Assembly: GCA_963585895.1 (NCBI GenBank)
Contig: OY757904.1
Coordinates: 159,124,346-159,188,345, forward strand
DNA: 64,000 nucleotides
Source of the DNA: Sepioteuthis lessoniana
Lineage: Eukaryota; Mollusca; Cephalopoda; Myopsida; Loliginidae
Direction of reading: 5' to 3'
Made by a program: the position numbers and the translations under genes. The notes below the pieces were generated by a model. That model worked only from the letters and a program-made list of their open reading frames with translations. It was not told the DNA's origin and did not search any database. Shown here in pieces: positions 42,176-53,833 of this stretch. Each line of letters opens with the position of its first letter. Within the stretch, counting starts at the first letter, position 1.

Positions 42176-42264
42176 TATATATATACATAAATGTACTTAA
42201 ATGTTTATATGTGCACACACACACACAGAGTTCATGTTTCTTGGTAAAAAGAACATTTACTTAT

Positions 42265-42440
42265 ATATATATCTGTAGAGACCAGATGTTTTTACAAACA
42301 ATTAACTCCAATATGGTATTTGAAGACTCAAATCCTAGAATTATACAAAAGTATACAAAATAACAAAAAATGAATACTAAATTGGAAATTGCTCACAGAA
42401 CTATTCATTTTAAAATATCTACTTCTCATTTTTGAACCAA
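42265..42440 (+). repeat. Rep-2
   Basis: GAGACCAGATGTTTTTACAA, CAATTAACTCCAATATGG and TCCTAGAATTATAC match the Rep-2 pattern at 22.85-23.1 kb. Confidence 0.5.
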
Positions 42441-42458
42441 CAACAATCTTTACATACA

Positions 42459-42486
42459 GATAGATAGATAGATAGATAGATAGATG
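42459..42486. repeat. (GATA)n microsatellite
   Basis: Seven GATA units. Confidence 0.9.
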
Positions 42487-42634
42487 ATTATTTTAAGGTT
42501 TCAGTTTAAAAAAATATTTTAAAGATATTTTATTTGATTTCCAGAGGTACAGATAGAACATTCTGATTGTCAAAGTTATTGACAGACAAAGAAAGAAACC
42601 TACTGAAAAAGTTACACTGTTTATTATTATAATA

Positions 42635-43142
42635 GAGTGAATCAAAAGTTTTGCAATATTTTGGTAATATGTGGCACAATTTGGCGGCATCAAATGATTT
42701 TGCCAAGATCATTAAGGTGACCAACCACCCTGGATTGTGAGAAACAGAACTTGCCTGATACTCTCCAGGTCCTACTCACTGAATTTACCTCTATGGCCAA
42801 CCTGACATTGCCTGATCTTCAAAGTTCTTGCAAATCAAAAAAAAAAAATTCTTGAACAATCTGGTTACTGTTCTGGGATCAACTGTGAATTCACTTTTTA
42901 CACAAACATCTTAGGTTGCTCCTACGTACAGCATTATGGCCCAGTTCAGAAATAGTTCCCAAATTAGACTATGTTGCATATTTATCTATGAAGCTTTCAA
43001 ATCACACACAGAGCGAAGCAATAGACAATGTGTCAGCACACAGACTACCACAATACTACCAACCACAACAGATGGCTTTGGTTATGTGATATCCATATTG
43101 CAAACTATCATGGACTAAAATATTGCAAAACATTTGACTCAC
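42635..43142. mobile_element. MITE-1 copy B, 508 bp
   Basis: The left end GTGAATCAAAAGTTTTGCAA and right end TTGCAAAACATTTGACTCAC are inverted repeats of about 28 bp with few mismatches. Interior blocks match copy A at 8222-8726. The 60-codon frame inside (42936-43118) is not conserved in copy A. Confidence 0.8.
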
Positions 43143-43564
43143 CCTTTTGCAGATGATGATATATTGAAAACTGTCAAGATAAAATAGAATTTATTGAAAG
43201 AAGGTTTGAGTAGTTTTCTTTATCTTCAAGCAGAGATGACTTCTTCATTTATTTGAATGAAATATCAATCCGTTAGCCATTTTTTTTATTCAAAAATATC
43301 CAAGAGGCACACCAATGGATACAAAATTTCTATTTTTTCTTTTTCCTTGAAGGTGAACATTCCATGAAAAAAATGCAAAATGATTTTTCTTTCTATTCTT
43401 TCTTAAAATAATTCTTATTTTTATTGATAATTTCTCACTTGACACAAAAACTAATTTTTAGTGGCATTTTACATGTACATGAAAATATGTGTTTACATAA
43501 CCTCTCCACCGTGAGTAATAAGTAGCACAAAATCAAATTTTAAGTGGTGTACAATTGTTTTTTA
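43143..43564. other. No recognisable feature
   Basis: AT-rich, no repeat family seen. Confidence 0.55.
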
Positions 43565-43730
43565 AATTTAGAGTTTTCCTTACCAATGCTAAAGAATCCA
43601 GTCAGCCCTACTATTTACCCATAGCCAAGGGGAGAACAGATGGATTCATTCCTTTCCAAAGGGCATTAGCACAAAGTGAAATACAAACAATTTCTTCTAG
43701 GATTTGAACTTGAGTTACTGATTCCATTTT
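43565..43730 (-). mobile_element. SINE-B relative
   Basis: The minus strand shows B-box-like AAGTTCAAATCC, CACTTTGTGCTAATGCCC and CCAAGGGGAGAACAG-complement text. It is the same variant as 56345-56525. Confidence 0.6.
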
Positions 43731-43804
43731 TTAAGATGATGATGATGATAATAAAACTAAACCCACCTCCAGTGAATGAAAATTCTTATTTAAGGGATTT
43801 TACT

Positions 43805-44205
43805 CAGCCTATGTAAAACGGCTAGAGAAGAAGCTAGACGGCAATTACACAAGAATGCTGTGAGCAATATTGAACAAGTCCTGGCGGCAACACCCCACAA
43901 GCCACCAACTATATGCCCACCTACCTCCCATCACGAAAACTATACAAGTTAGATGAACCAGACATGCAGGACACTGCTGGAGAAGCAGAGATGAACTCAT
44001 AAGTGATGTACTCTTATGGACCCCCACATATGGCCGGGCAAAAGCAGGATGACCAGCACGAACATACATTCAGCAGCTATGTGAGGATACAGAATGTAGC
44101 CCTGAAGACCTGCCAGAGGCGATGAACGATAGGGAAAAGTGGCGAGAGAGGGTCAGGGATATCCGTGCCAGTGGCACGACATGATGATGATGATGATGTA
44201 TATGT
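43805..44205 (+). mobile_element. RTE LINE 3' end
   Basis: Codons include RLEEKLDGNYTRML, a stop replacing Arg, the NKSWRQHPTS-like segment, RHAGHCWRSRDELISDVLLW, and the DREKWRERVRDIRASGT end, followed by (GAT)n at 44180-44199. It is 5'-truncated and young-looking. Confidence 0.85.
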
Positions 44206-44454
44206 AAATAACAAATGATGAGGAGGGAATAGGAATATTGTGTTGCACCAGACATCCATTTGAAAAAGGCAGCCAGCTTTCAGAGTCAGTATTACCTGAG
44301 TTTGAACCCTGACATGTTGAGATATACGTGTCTATCATAACCAGAAGGTAAACACGTTACTAAACTTGTTTTAGTCATGAGGCACAAAGGGAAGATCTAG
44401 CTGACAACATTAGTCAATGGTTTTGTCATTGCAATATGACAAGTACCTCAAGAT

Positions 44455-44640
44455 AGATAGTTTGGCATAAGGTCATAATAATGGGACACTCAGTGAGCAA
44501 TGGTTTGAAATCCTAACTTCGTCAGATATCAACTAAGCTTAGTTTAATGCCACTGTAATGGGGCACACAATGAGAATCAAACTCCATGTAGTAACATCTG
44601 TGAAACTAACTTGTTAACCATTACTCCTGTATAGATATTC
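44455..44640 (-). mobile_element. SINE-C
   Basis: Minus-strand A-box-like AATGGTTAACAAGTTAG and B-box-like GAGTTTGATTCTCATTG are followed by GTGCCCCATTACAGTGG. Confidence 0.55.
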
Positions 44641-44984
44641 TGGATTTCTTGTCTTGGTATCAATTGAAGTAAAATACAGATGATATTTAAAGTTAATATT
44701 TTGAAAACTTCTCATGTATTCGTTGATCTTGTTCAGCTTTCAACTTCATGTAGAATTCTTATTCAACTTTTAGGTTATTGAGTAAGCAGACATTATTATT
44801 ACTGAGAAGGAAAAAAAGGGAGAAATCAAAAAAAAAAAAAAAAATGGGAAGAAAAATTCATATATAATTCTAATTTGAACTGATTAATAGTCATAGTTAA
44901 AAATACCTGAAAAAATTCCCAAATATTCTTTTGCTGTTTCTATAGATTCTTATAAGTTGGGGTTGGATTTATTTTCTTAATATA
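44641..44984. other. No recognisable feature
   Basis: AT-rich, with an A run at 44830-44844. Confidence 0.5.
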
Positions 44985-46212
44985 CTGTCACGTGGTCTCC
45001 CACTGAGAAGAGAGATGGGGAATTGCTACTATTCCTCCGTGTTTGAATTAGCCAAAGATTGACCGTTAAAAGACAAATAATGAATGCAGGTCAACTTCGG
45101 CTGGCCGTTGAAGGAAGAAAAAAATGTGGGTCAGGCTATCTGTACTCTGTGACCTCACTCGGGTTGCCTGACAGGGGAAGGAAGAAGGTAGAAGCTAAAT
45201 GATTGGCTAGGACCCTAAAACGGAAGTGGCACCTTCTTCTCGTCAGCGGAAATAGGAAATAAGAAAATCAGTTTTTGGACAGAGGTCGTGGTGAACGAAT
45301 CTAAAGCCAAGACTCTGGGTAAAGAAAGACGGAAAGTATCTTGGACAAGTGGAAGAGCCATACCATCAAGCCAGAACTAAAAATAACATAAAGTCCGTTA
45401 GCCCTTAAAAGAGAAAATATTCTCCACAGGAATCCATTGGAAAAGATAAGTAAATTTTAAGACCGTTTCTCCCTATACCCAATTATATATCCTCTCTCTC
45501 TCTCTCTCTCTCTCAATTTGAAGAAAGACTAAAGAAGAAAGAAAAGAAAAGAAGAAAGACATTTATGTTTATGTGCTATCCGTTAATAATATAACCGACA
45601 TGTTGAATAGATGTACCCGCGTGTATAGTAAAAAGATTGATATATTTTAATGTTCCCACGTGTTGAAGTTGTTCATTTGTATCGTCTACTACCAAATTGT
45701 TTCATGCTATCAAAAGTTGCTATTTAATGTTTCTCTTTCAGCTTCTATTCGTCTTATGTTATCCTCGCTTAGATTGTCCTATATGAATTCCTTTAAAAAT
45801 ATTATACGGAAAACTGGAGTTGTCGACTACTACAGTCAATATTATTACATCTAAACCTAGAGGTCCATATCTTCCATTGTTCTAGGGGAGGAAGAACTAG
45901 TGGCCTTGGTGGGTGTGTGTATAGTGTGAAATTTGGAAATCCCTTGCCAACGGCGGTTAGTCTAGCCATAAATTAACCCCCACATAATATGCCAGTTTCT
46001 ACGTGCCCGAGAAAGGACTCTGAACAAGGACTTATTCAACGAGGGATCAAGTGCCGGGCCGCCCCGTCCTCACACGTGCAAAAAAATAAACCTCCGTTTG
46101 GTGAGAACAATATTTTGATGCACCAGTTCCCATACGCGTTTAAATGGTTGCTCATCCGGGGATCTTTTTATTTTAATTTGCAGTCACAATACTCAGTCAT
46201 AATAGACTCTGT
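44985..46212. other. GC-richer block, possible LTR-type or other insertion
   Basis: This 1.2-kb block differs in composition from its surroundings and starts TGTCACGTGGTCTCCCACTG. TTAATATAC occurs immediately before it (44976-44984) and at its right edge (46214-46222), a 9-bp direct repeat. No inverted ends, gag or pol were found. A CT run lies at 45491-45514. The class is unknown. Confidence 0.3.
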
Positions 46213-46284
46213 TTAATATACTCAGTCATCCTAAGTAAAAGCAGTAGGTAATAGTAAACAAAGTGTTATAAAATAATAAATGAA

Positions 46285-46600
46285 GGTTGGTTGGGCTTTA
46301 TGGCATATCAATCATTGTAGGTTTTTTAACACCATATCTTGTTTATACATATAAAATATATATGATTTATAAATACATTTTGTTGATAATATTTGTAGAT
46401 GAGCCTGAGCTCATTTTTTTCACACAGTTAAATGATTTCAAGTATTGCTATGTAAAACTAATTATTCTATTCAACTCTACTCATTCATTTGTACAAGGTT
46501 AAATGGTTGCAAGTATTCTTATGTATCACAAACAATTCAATTAATATACGGTTAATTCTACAGCCCCAGTCAACTGGGCTGTCTTGTAGAGTATTTAACA
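46285..46600 (+). repeat. Rep-1
   Basis: It starts GGTTGGGCTTTATGGCATATC, contains CACAGTTAAATGATTTCAAG, and ends TTCTACAGCCCCAGTCAACTGG, the same order as other Rep-1 copies. Confidence 0.55.
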
Positions 46601-46627
46601 TCAAATCCAGTTTATATATATCTATAT

Positions 46628-46790
46628 ACAGGGCTTTACGCATTCTCTTACTTTTGGAGCTGCTCCAGCTCCCGCTCACATGCCCAAAAGTGGAGCAAGC
46701 TCCCCATTTTTAAAATAGAGCCACTCCAGCTCCAACTCCTTTAAAAAAGGAGCGACTCTTTTTCAGCACTCCATAGTGAAAAAATACCTT
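46628..46790 (+). mobile_element. Possible hAT end with GGAGC-rich subterminal repeats
   Basis: CAGGGCTTTACGCATTCTC is followed by repeated GGAGC/GCTCC words (GGAGCTGCTCCAGCTCC and others). A block with related words occurs on the opposite strand at 51885-51990. CAGGG tips with clustered subterminal motifs suggest hAT, but no transposase or target duplication was identified. Confidence 0.35.
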
Positions 46791-47709
46791 CTTTCATAAA
46801 CGTTCTATTTCACCAATAAGAGGTCAAATCAGGGTGTCAAAGGAGCTCGTCAATATGAGTAGGGATGTCACTTTAAGTGTAAGACTGTAAGATAATATTT
46901 GACCAAGTTTCGCTTATATTTTGAGATTGTTAAGAAGGTAGAATTTCTTGCTCCTAAAGGAGAACATGTTGGACAAAGCATAAGATTATGCAAATTTTTG
47001 CTGCCCAAGGCATGAAATAGAAATCCCATAAATATTTTAAAACAATTTAAATATTCATAACATTAACAACCTATTTTTTCAGGGGAGGAAAATTTGACCC
47101 AATATCTATTCAATCCCAAGGTTTCAGTAAGATATTTTTGTATGAAATTTCAAGATTTTAATTGGATCTTTTGCAGGGCTAATAAAAACATCGACCCCGC
47201 AACTCATTTTTTTGTGTTAAGAGTGTGAGTAAATTGACAGCAAGAAGACAATGAAGAGAACAAAGACAAGATAACAGTAGAATGAATGACAATTTATTCT
47301 GTCACAGGTTACAGAATTATGGATAATGGAAATTTTAGAGATGACTGGTGGAATAGTCGTTGATGGTAGAGACAGCTGGTGGTTGTTGATTGTAGAGATG
47401 GTGGTCATCACTGTTAATAGGGTCAGCTGGTGGTTGTCAACATTGGTAGAGACATCTGGTGTAATAGTCGTTGTTTGGTAGAGATAGCTGGTGATTGTTG
47501 ATAGCAGAGATAGCTACTGTAATAGTCGTTGTTGGTAAAGACAGCTGGATGATTGATGTCTTGGTTGTGCAGTACTTTGGTTTAACCGAGGAGGTGTTGA
47601 TGTAACCTCAAGTGTTGATGCTAGTCCGAGCAGTGAGTCATTCGTAGACTAGATGCTACTATACTGGAGCTGGTGTGCAGCTGGTGCTGGTAGCTTGGTT
47701 GCGCAGGGT

Positions 47710-48235
47710 CGAATGAATGGGTTAAGACTGCCATGTCTTAGCTCTATGTAGATGAGGAATGAATGAACAAATGAGTGACTAAGACTATCATGTCTTAGCA
47801 TTGCAGTGCCAAATAATGAATGAATGAGTGACATGACTAAGACTACCGTGCCTTAGCATTGTGGAGCCAGGGAACAAGTAAACAAGTGTCCTGGATAAGA
47901 CTACCGTATCTTAGCACTGTGGACTCAAGGAATGAGCAAGCGAGTGTTGTGGCTAAGACTGCCATGTCTTAGCACTGCGAAGCTGAGAACAAGCAACTGA
48001 GTGTTGTGGCTAAGATTACTGTGTCTTAGTACTGTAAAGCTGAGGAATGGGTGAACAAGTGTCATGGCAAAGACTACTGTGTCTTAGCACTGCGATATTG
48101 AGGAAACGAATGAGCTGATGTTGTGGCTTAGATTGCTGTGTCTTAGCACTGCATAAGCAAGAAACAGACGGGGAAACCATGGCTAAGACTATCATGCCTT
48201 AGCACTGTGTGAGCGGAAACCGACCAAAATGGTTA
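47710..48235 (+). repeat. 58-bp hairpin minisatellite, left arm
   Basis: About nine units each begin CTAAGACTACCGTGTCTTAG-like, so each has its own small hairpin (CTAAGAC with GTCTTAG), followed by CACTGYG and a spacer rich in GAATGA and AACAAG. Confidence 0.85.
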
Positions 48236-49499
48236 ACACCAGATGGTCTTATTCTACTCTTCATGTTTGTCTCCAGGCCATCTGCTTTGACAAGAGATAC
48301 TCCAACACTAGGGATGGAGACCTCTAATGGTCCTTAAAAGGACCTTTTTGCATATCTACGTAGGTGTAAGCTGGATGCGACCACTAGATGTTGGATCACG
48401 CCTTGAGAGTTTCACTTAAGATTCTAAAGAATCGTACCAACAGGCGAGCCAATATTCATCACTGCTTCCACCAGACAGCACTTGACACAAGCCCAATGAC
48501 TAGAAGGTCGAATAAAGTGGGGACAAGGGGAGGGGGGTTGGGCATGAGCTGAGGTTTGAACCCTGGTGACTATGATGCATTTAGCCCACCCGAAGGTGGC
48601 CCAGCCAAAACCTGAGGCCTTCTGGCCACATTTCTGCCTTTGCTGGACTGGGCCCACTGGTGAATCAGCAAAAGTAGTATCACACTATCAAGGCCACGTG
48701 GACAGAAAGTTCGTCCATAAAAAAATATCAGTGGTAATAAAATTCTTTCCTAAACATGAAATCGGCTTCTGAAGATAATCCACTTTATTTTGATAGATTG
48801 ACTTTTGAAAAACTGGTAATGTTGTAAAAAGATAGACTTTTCTTTTCTTCGCTGATGCTGCTAGTCAGGGCTATGGGTGATTTCATTTCTGGTTGTAGTG
48901 TTTTTAAGGGATTAGAGAAGTCAGGTTTGTTTACATTTTTGAACAGGGTGACGCGACCTGTTCACAAACGTAAACAGATCGGATTACTCTCATCCCTAAC
49001 AACATGACATCCATGGTGGGAAATGATGTAATCTGATATGACCCTGACCTGCTGTTACAGCTAAAAAAGGGAATCAAATTCCTTTAACATCATTTACAGA
49101 ACCCGTTTGTCAAAAGTCACTCTATTAAAATAGAGTGAATTATCTTCTGTAGCCTATCTTAAGCTAAAGAAGGACTTTACTTTATTGCCTATTTTTAATT
49201 GATGAAGTTTATTTCTAAGCAGCCCAGCAGAGTGACATACTTTTCCCTTAATACAAACAAGCTCCGGGGTCAAAATTTTAGAGTTTGTAAGCTCTCAGGA
49301 GCTCACTCTCAGAGCGAGGCTCCCAAGGCTGAATTCTTCATCTCGTGGTCATATTTCACCTTACTTCCAAGGCTGAATCCTACAATCATGGTCACATTCA
49401 CCTTACATCACCTAGATATGCCAAAAGGTCCTTTGAAGGACCATTAGAGGTCTCCTTCTGCGGGTTGGAGTATCTCTGACCGTCTTTACGGACTTGTTG

Positions 49500-49770
49500 A
49501 AGCAGAAGCCCAGGAGGTCTTAACCAACTTGGCTGATTCCATTGTCCATTCATTCACTTGGCTGCACAGCGCTAAAGGCATGGGTTAGCCTTTAGCTATC
49601 ACTTCCCTATCTGTGCAGCGCTAAGATACCATCAATCTTAGCTGTGACCTCCTGGTCTGTTTGCTTGATTCGTTTGCACTGCTATGCAGTGCTAAGGTAT
49701 GACAACCTTAACTGTCGGTTCCATTGTCCGTTCACACGACTGCGCAGTGCTAAGGTACAGCAACCTCTTT
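49500..49770 (-). repeat. Hairpin minisatellite, right arm
   Basis: About four diverged units in the opposite orientation show GCTAAGATACCATCAATCTTAGC-like hairpins after GCRCAG. They correspond to the left-arm array. Confidence 0.75.
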
Positions 49771-50257
49771 ACGACTTTGATGTACCAGCTACCGACACCA
49801 ACAATCTAGCTGACAACACCAACACCAGCAAGGCAGCATCCAGTCCACATATGACTCGCTGTACGGACTTCCGACCACAGCGTTGACATGCTCTAGCATT
49901 GCAGCATCTAGTTCTCGTACGACACACTGTATGGACTAGCAACCTCATTGATACATCCCTGGTTAATTCAATGTACTTCAAACCAGGACATCGATCTACC
50001 AACTTCGACCAACACCAGCTACTCGCTTTGAACATCTAGCTGCCTTTCTACGACTTCAACGTACCCGACACCAACAATCTAGTTGAAAACACCAACAACT
50101 ATCACAAACTTACATATGTCCTAGTAAACATAACGAATAAATTGTCATCTTTGTTATATTGCTACCTTGCCTTTGTTTTCTTCTTCTTTTGGCTGTCATT
50201 AATCTCACGCTTAACTTAAATCATTTATGGGGTCAATGTGCTTATCGGCTCTGCAAC

Positions 50258-51884
50258 AAGTGCATGACAGATCTCTGAATAATAGTTTATTGACTATTTG
50301 TTGATATTTTTCGGCCAATGTTTATTCAAAAATACATTTTATATTTCGAGTCAAATACCAACATAAATACTCTGTTAATGGTTTTTCAAACTAATCAGAA
50401 CAATTTATTGAAGTTCAATAATCTTTTTTAAAATTATTATTAATAAAAATGTAAATGATTTAAATATATTCACTGTAATCATTTCTAAAGAAAAAAACTA
50501 AAACAAGCCTTATTTCTTTGAAAATTTATTATTTACTATTTAGTTTGGAAGGGAATTTAAATTTGTTGTAAGTAAATAAAGTTTTACTTTTAAACATTTC
50601 ATTAGTGATTATTTTCTCTTGAAAGAAAGAAGCAGCAAACATTTCTCCAAGAGAGGAGATAGAATTTAAATATCACAAAATATGAATTTATAAAAAAAAT
50701 CAGTTGAAATATTTTTAACTTACAGTTTTAGGGCAAAAATAATATTCTCGTCAATATTGCAGTTAGCAGGAGAAACTTGTGAAATAAACTGTTCAGCAGA
50801 CAAAAACAAATCTTCTATTTTCAAGAGTTGTGGTGATATGTCATTTTATTTCTCTGGGGTGGGAATATATATAATGGGTAGGGGTCAAATGGCTTCAAAA
50901 CAGATTCAGGGTAGCAATTGCCATTTCATTTATTACTATACTCTGTTGTTTCAAGCAAATAAAAATAAAAATATCTTAGTTAAGTTATTGTATATTCTTT
51001 TCAAGTTATTATTTTAATAAAACAGTAGGGATGAACAGTGCACTACTGATAGTTATTTCTTTTTAAAGAAGCAAAAACTATATAACCTCAAATCTTTGTA
51101 AAAATTTTCTTGATGAAGACATTTATTCAAAATTTACAACAAATAACAATTTCAAGTTTTATTTGTCTTTGAAAAGCAAAAAATAATAATAATCAATCAG
51201 CTTACATTTTTTAGTTGAATATGCTGAGATTTGTAATTTTTGGCAACATTAGTAAAATATACTAAAAAATAGACAAGATTGTTGCTGTTTTTACAAAAAA
51301 ATTGTTGTATTCCTTTTTTCTTTGAATGATTTACCCAATGTCAATTCTGTTTTGAAATATTGGTGTAAAATAAAACAAAGAAAACATATTTACAATTTTT
51401 TTTATTAAAATGATAATTTTAAGATAAATAAATATTGATATTATTTGCTCGAAAACAACAGAGTAGTAATAAATAAAAATAATCATTTAAAAAATATTTA
51501 TTTAAAAACATATTTCTTTAGTTATTACCCTTAAAGATTTATTTTAGCAATAAAAATACGAGTCATAAATACAAGAAAAATTCAAATCTTTAAGAAAATG
51601 ACTTCAAAGCCTTTCTACGGTGACTGGCACCTTTGAAGAAACTTTTTTCAGACTGTCTCCTGTCTTCTAAGAAAAATAGCCTATCAGAAATGTAGCACCT
51701 CGTTGACAAATCATGCTTGCTTCAAAACAAAAATCTGAGAAGTTCAAATTTTTCAGCTTTCATGTTAAATTTTCATGAGTAACTCTCCTCTCTCTCTTTC
51801 TCTCTCTCTCTCTCATATATATTTAACACACTTATAAAAAAACTTTTCCTTTTTTTTTTATTGTTTAAGGTTTAAAAAAGCATC
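50258..51884. other. AT-rich DNA without recognisable features
   Basis: No repeat family or coding similarity, apart from a CT run at 51783-51813 and a T run near 51850. Confidence 0.55.
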
Positions 51885-52000
51885 AAATAATTTTGGAGTA
51901 TGGTGCGCAAAAACCACACTCTTTAGCCCCAAAAGGAGTTGCTCATGCTCCACTGAATATAAAATGAGTCCTCTTCTTTGCTCCAGCAATGCCATATATA
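51885..52000 (-). mobile_element. GGAGC-rich block, possible partner of 46628-46790
   Basis: The minus strand reads TGGAGCAAAGAAGAGGACTC, AGTGGAGCATGAGCAACTCC and TTTTGGGGCTAAAGAGTGTG, similar in word content to 46640-46760. Confidence 0.3.
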
Positions 52001-52004
52001 TATA

Positions 52005-52200
52005 GGACTCTAACAGGTACTCCCACTTCAGTGGTAGTGATGGCAATGAAGGAGTACTTCACATTCCGCTAAAACTACCAGACAAGTCTCACTATCAGAC
52101 GTAATTTAGTGTTGTATCCAGGAAACTTGTTGGGGTGTGTGTGTGGAGGTGGTCTTAGCCCTCTGCAGATGTACAGTCAGCCTAATCTACAACCCCACTG
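52005..52200 (+). repeat. Rep-1 3' part ending at an RTE junction
   Basis: GGACTCTAACAGGTACTCCC, AGGAGTACTTCACATTCC, CAGACGTAATTTAGTGTTG and CTACAACCCCACTGACCCCC are in family order. The RTE begins at the next base. Confidence 0.65.
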
Positions 52201-52482
52201 ACCCCCTATCTCAAAAACTATTCAAGTTAGACGAACCAGACATGCAGGACACTGCTGGAGAAGCAGGGATGAACTCATAAGAGATGTACTCTTATGGACC
52301 CCCACACATGGCCGTACAAAGGCAGGACGACCAGCACGAACATACATTCAGCAGCTATGTGAGGATACGGGATGTTGTCCTGAAGACCTGCCTAGGGCGA
52401 TGAGCGATAGGGAGGAATGGCAAAAGAGGGTCAGGGGTATCCGTGCTACCAGCGCGACATGATGATGATGATGATGATGAAG
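52201..52482 (+). mobile_element. RTE LINE extreme 3' end
   Basis: It encodes SKTIQVRRTRHAGHCWRSRD-like sequence, continues to EDLPRAMSDREEWQKRVRG and the (GAT)n tail at 52458-52480. It is about 280 bp long and little diverged. Confidence 0.85.
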
Positions 52483-53092
52483 GATTAAACAAAAGAATAT
52501 TACAAAAATGACAACAAAGCAGAAAGTCAAACTACAACAGGGTTAGATAATCAATAAAAAGTCCAGGTTTATAGCTGGGAGGAAAACCTTCATAAGAGAA
52601 TTTGATCCACAGTGAAGATGTTCAAAGGAAGAAGATGTTGGAGTGAAGCATGTCTCAGGAATGGAGAAGATTTAGAAAGAACAGGTGCTGCCAGCTCGAA
52701 ACAGCTAAGATTTTCTTACTGTAAACTTTCAAATAAGCAGAGACAATATAGAAGGAAGACTAAATGGTTACATTTTAATGATTAAAAATGTCTTAAATGG
52801 TAAAAACAAGATTGTCTCCTACAAGGCAACACAAGATGTTCAACACTCTATCTAAAGTAGACAAAATACACTGAGAAGAACCTGATCAGATATGTGAACA
52901 GTATTTTCATATCTGTAAAGGTTCATCTCAAATTATATTCACTTCTTGCTTGGGTGATATTTTAAAATTCTTTTTCGTTAATTCTATACGATTCAGGTAA
53001 ATCAATATGTAAGTGCATTATATACATATGTAAGTGCATATATAATGAAATATAAACTGCTTTTTGAAACTGGAATTAGTGAAATAGATTCT
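52483..53092. other. No recognisable feature
   Basis: AT-rich DNA; no coding or family similarity. Confidence 0.55.
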
Positions 53093-53114
53093 CATATATA
53101 TATATATATATATA
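53093..53114. repeat. (TA)n microsatellite
   Basis: Eleven TA units abutting SINE-A. Confidence 0.9.
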
Positions 53115-53352
53115 GTAAATTGGTTGACCGTTGTCAAGGGTAACCTGAAAGCTCCCTTTTTAATAGCTACTACACTGAGGTGTAAGCGAGGATGTTACTC
53201 CTTTCCCTGAATTGCTTCACCTACTCTTGATCCACACCTGAGTGTTAAGCAAGGGGGCATCAAGTACCATTTTTTGAGTCTTTAGTATGATTTGACCTGG
53301 GATTGAACCCAAATCTCCCAGACCAGTGGTGAACACTCTAACCATTATGCCT
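53115..53352 (-). mobile_element. SINE-A
   Basis: Minus-strand head: GGCATAATGGTTAGAGTG (A box) and ATTTGGGTTCAATCCCAGG (B box). The body contains GACTCAAAAAATGGTACTTG and GGGAGCTTTCAGGTTACC. It is the best-preserved tRNA-like head of the three copies. Confidence 0.85.
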
Positions 53353-53419
53353 TATGCCAATATACTGTTATAATATATTTTGATATATTTATAAAAAGAG
53401 CTCAATATTACTGATAGAG

Positions 53420-53552
53420 TATATATATATATATATATATATATAAGTTAAAATAGCAGAGACATGAAATTGATCAATTGAATGCATAAGTGAGAAAGTA
53501 ACAGTCACCAAGCACCACTAACACTTTATCTATGATATCCTAACTCATGCAT

Positions 53553-53588
<36 letters not shown>
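53420..53588. repeat. AT microsatellites with spacer
   Basis: AT runs at 53420-53445 and 53564-53588. The spacer holds CAGTCACCAAGCACCACTAA, echoing 2372. Confidence 0.85.
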
Positions 53589-53815
53589 GTTTCAGTCTGA
53601 CTTTGTTTAATAGCATATCACCCTCCTTGGGTTATTTAATGCCAAAATCATCCTTGTAGAAGAACAGCAGTGATACTATTAGCGCGACAGAAAAGGGGGT
53701 TCATACCTTTCCGAAAGGTATTAGTCCAAAAATTAACATGATAGTGTGACTGAAGGTTAAACTTACTTCAAGGTTGCAGTTGAACACTTTAGCTTTTATA
53801 TCATGGGAACTTACA
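53589..53815 (-). mobile_element. SINE-B
   Basis: Tail ATAGCATATCACCCTCCTTG, body ATCATCCTTGTAGAAGAACA and CCGAAAGGTATTAGTCCAAA, and a head with GAAGGTTAAACTTACTTC. Confidence 0.7.
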
Positions 53816-53833
53816 CCTATATATATATAGACA

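Larger units (their letters stand above)
47171..50257. mobile_element. Foldback element: 3.1-kb imperfect palindrome
   Basis: The left arm (47171-48947) and right arm (48957-50257) are inverted copies separated by only 9 nt. Matching pairs, outer to inner: TTGCAGGGCTAATAA with TTATCGGCTCTGCAA; GACAATTTATTC with GAATAAATTGTC; GAGACCTCTAATGGTCCTT (48319) with its complement at 49437; ATAGATTGACTTTTGA (48795) with TCAAAAGTCACTCTAT (49110); GTTTACATTTTTGAACAGG with CCTGTTCACAAACGTAAAC at the centre. The arms differ in length because the left holds more minisatellite units. No transposase frame is present. Confidence 0.85.

Noticed and set aside
47710-48235. CRISPR-like array (regular 58-bp spacing)
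   Set aside because: The spacers are themselves related, the genome is eukaryotic, and no cas genes exist; it is a minisatellite.
53290-53350. Functional tRNA gene
   Set aside because: A and B boxes are good, but the stems do not form a full cloverleaf and the sequence continues into the shared SINE-A body.
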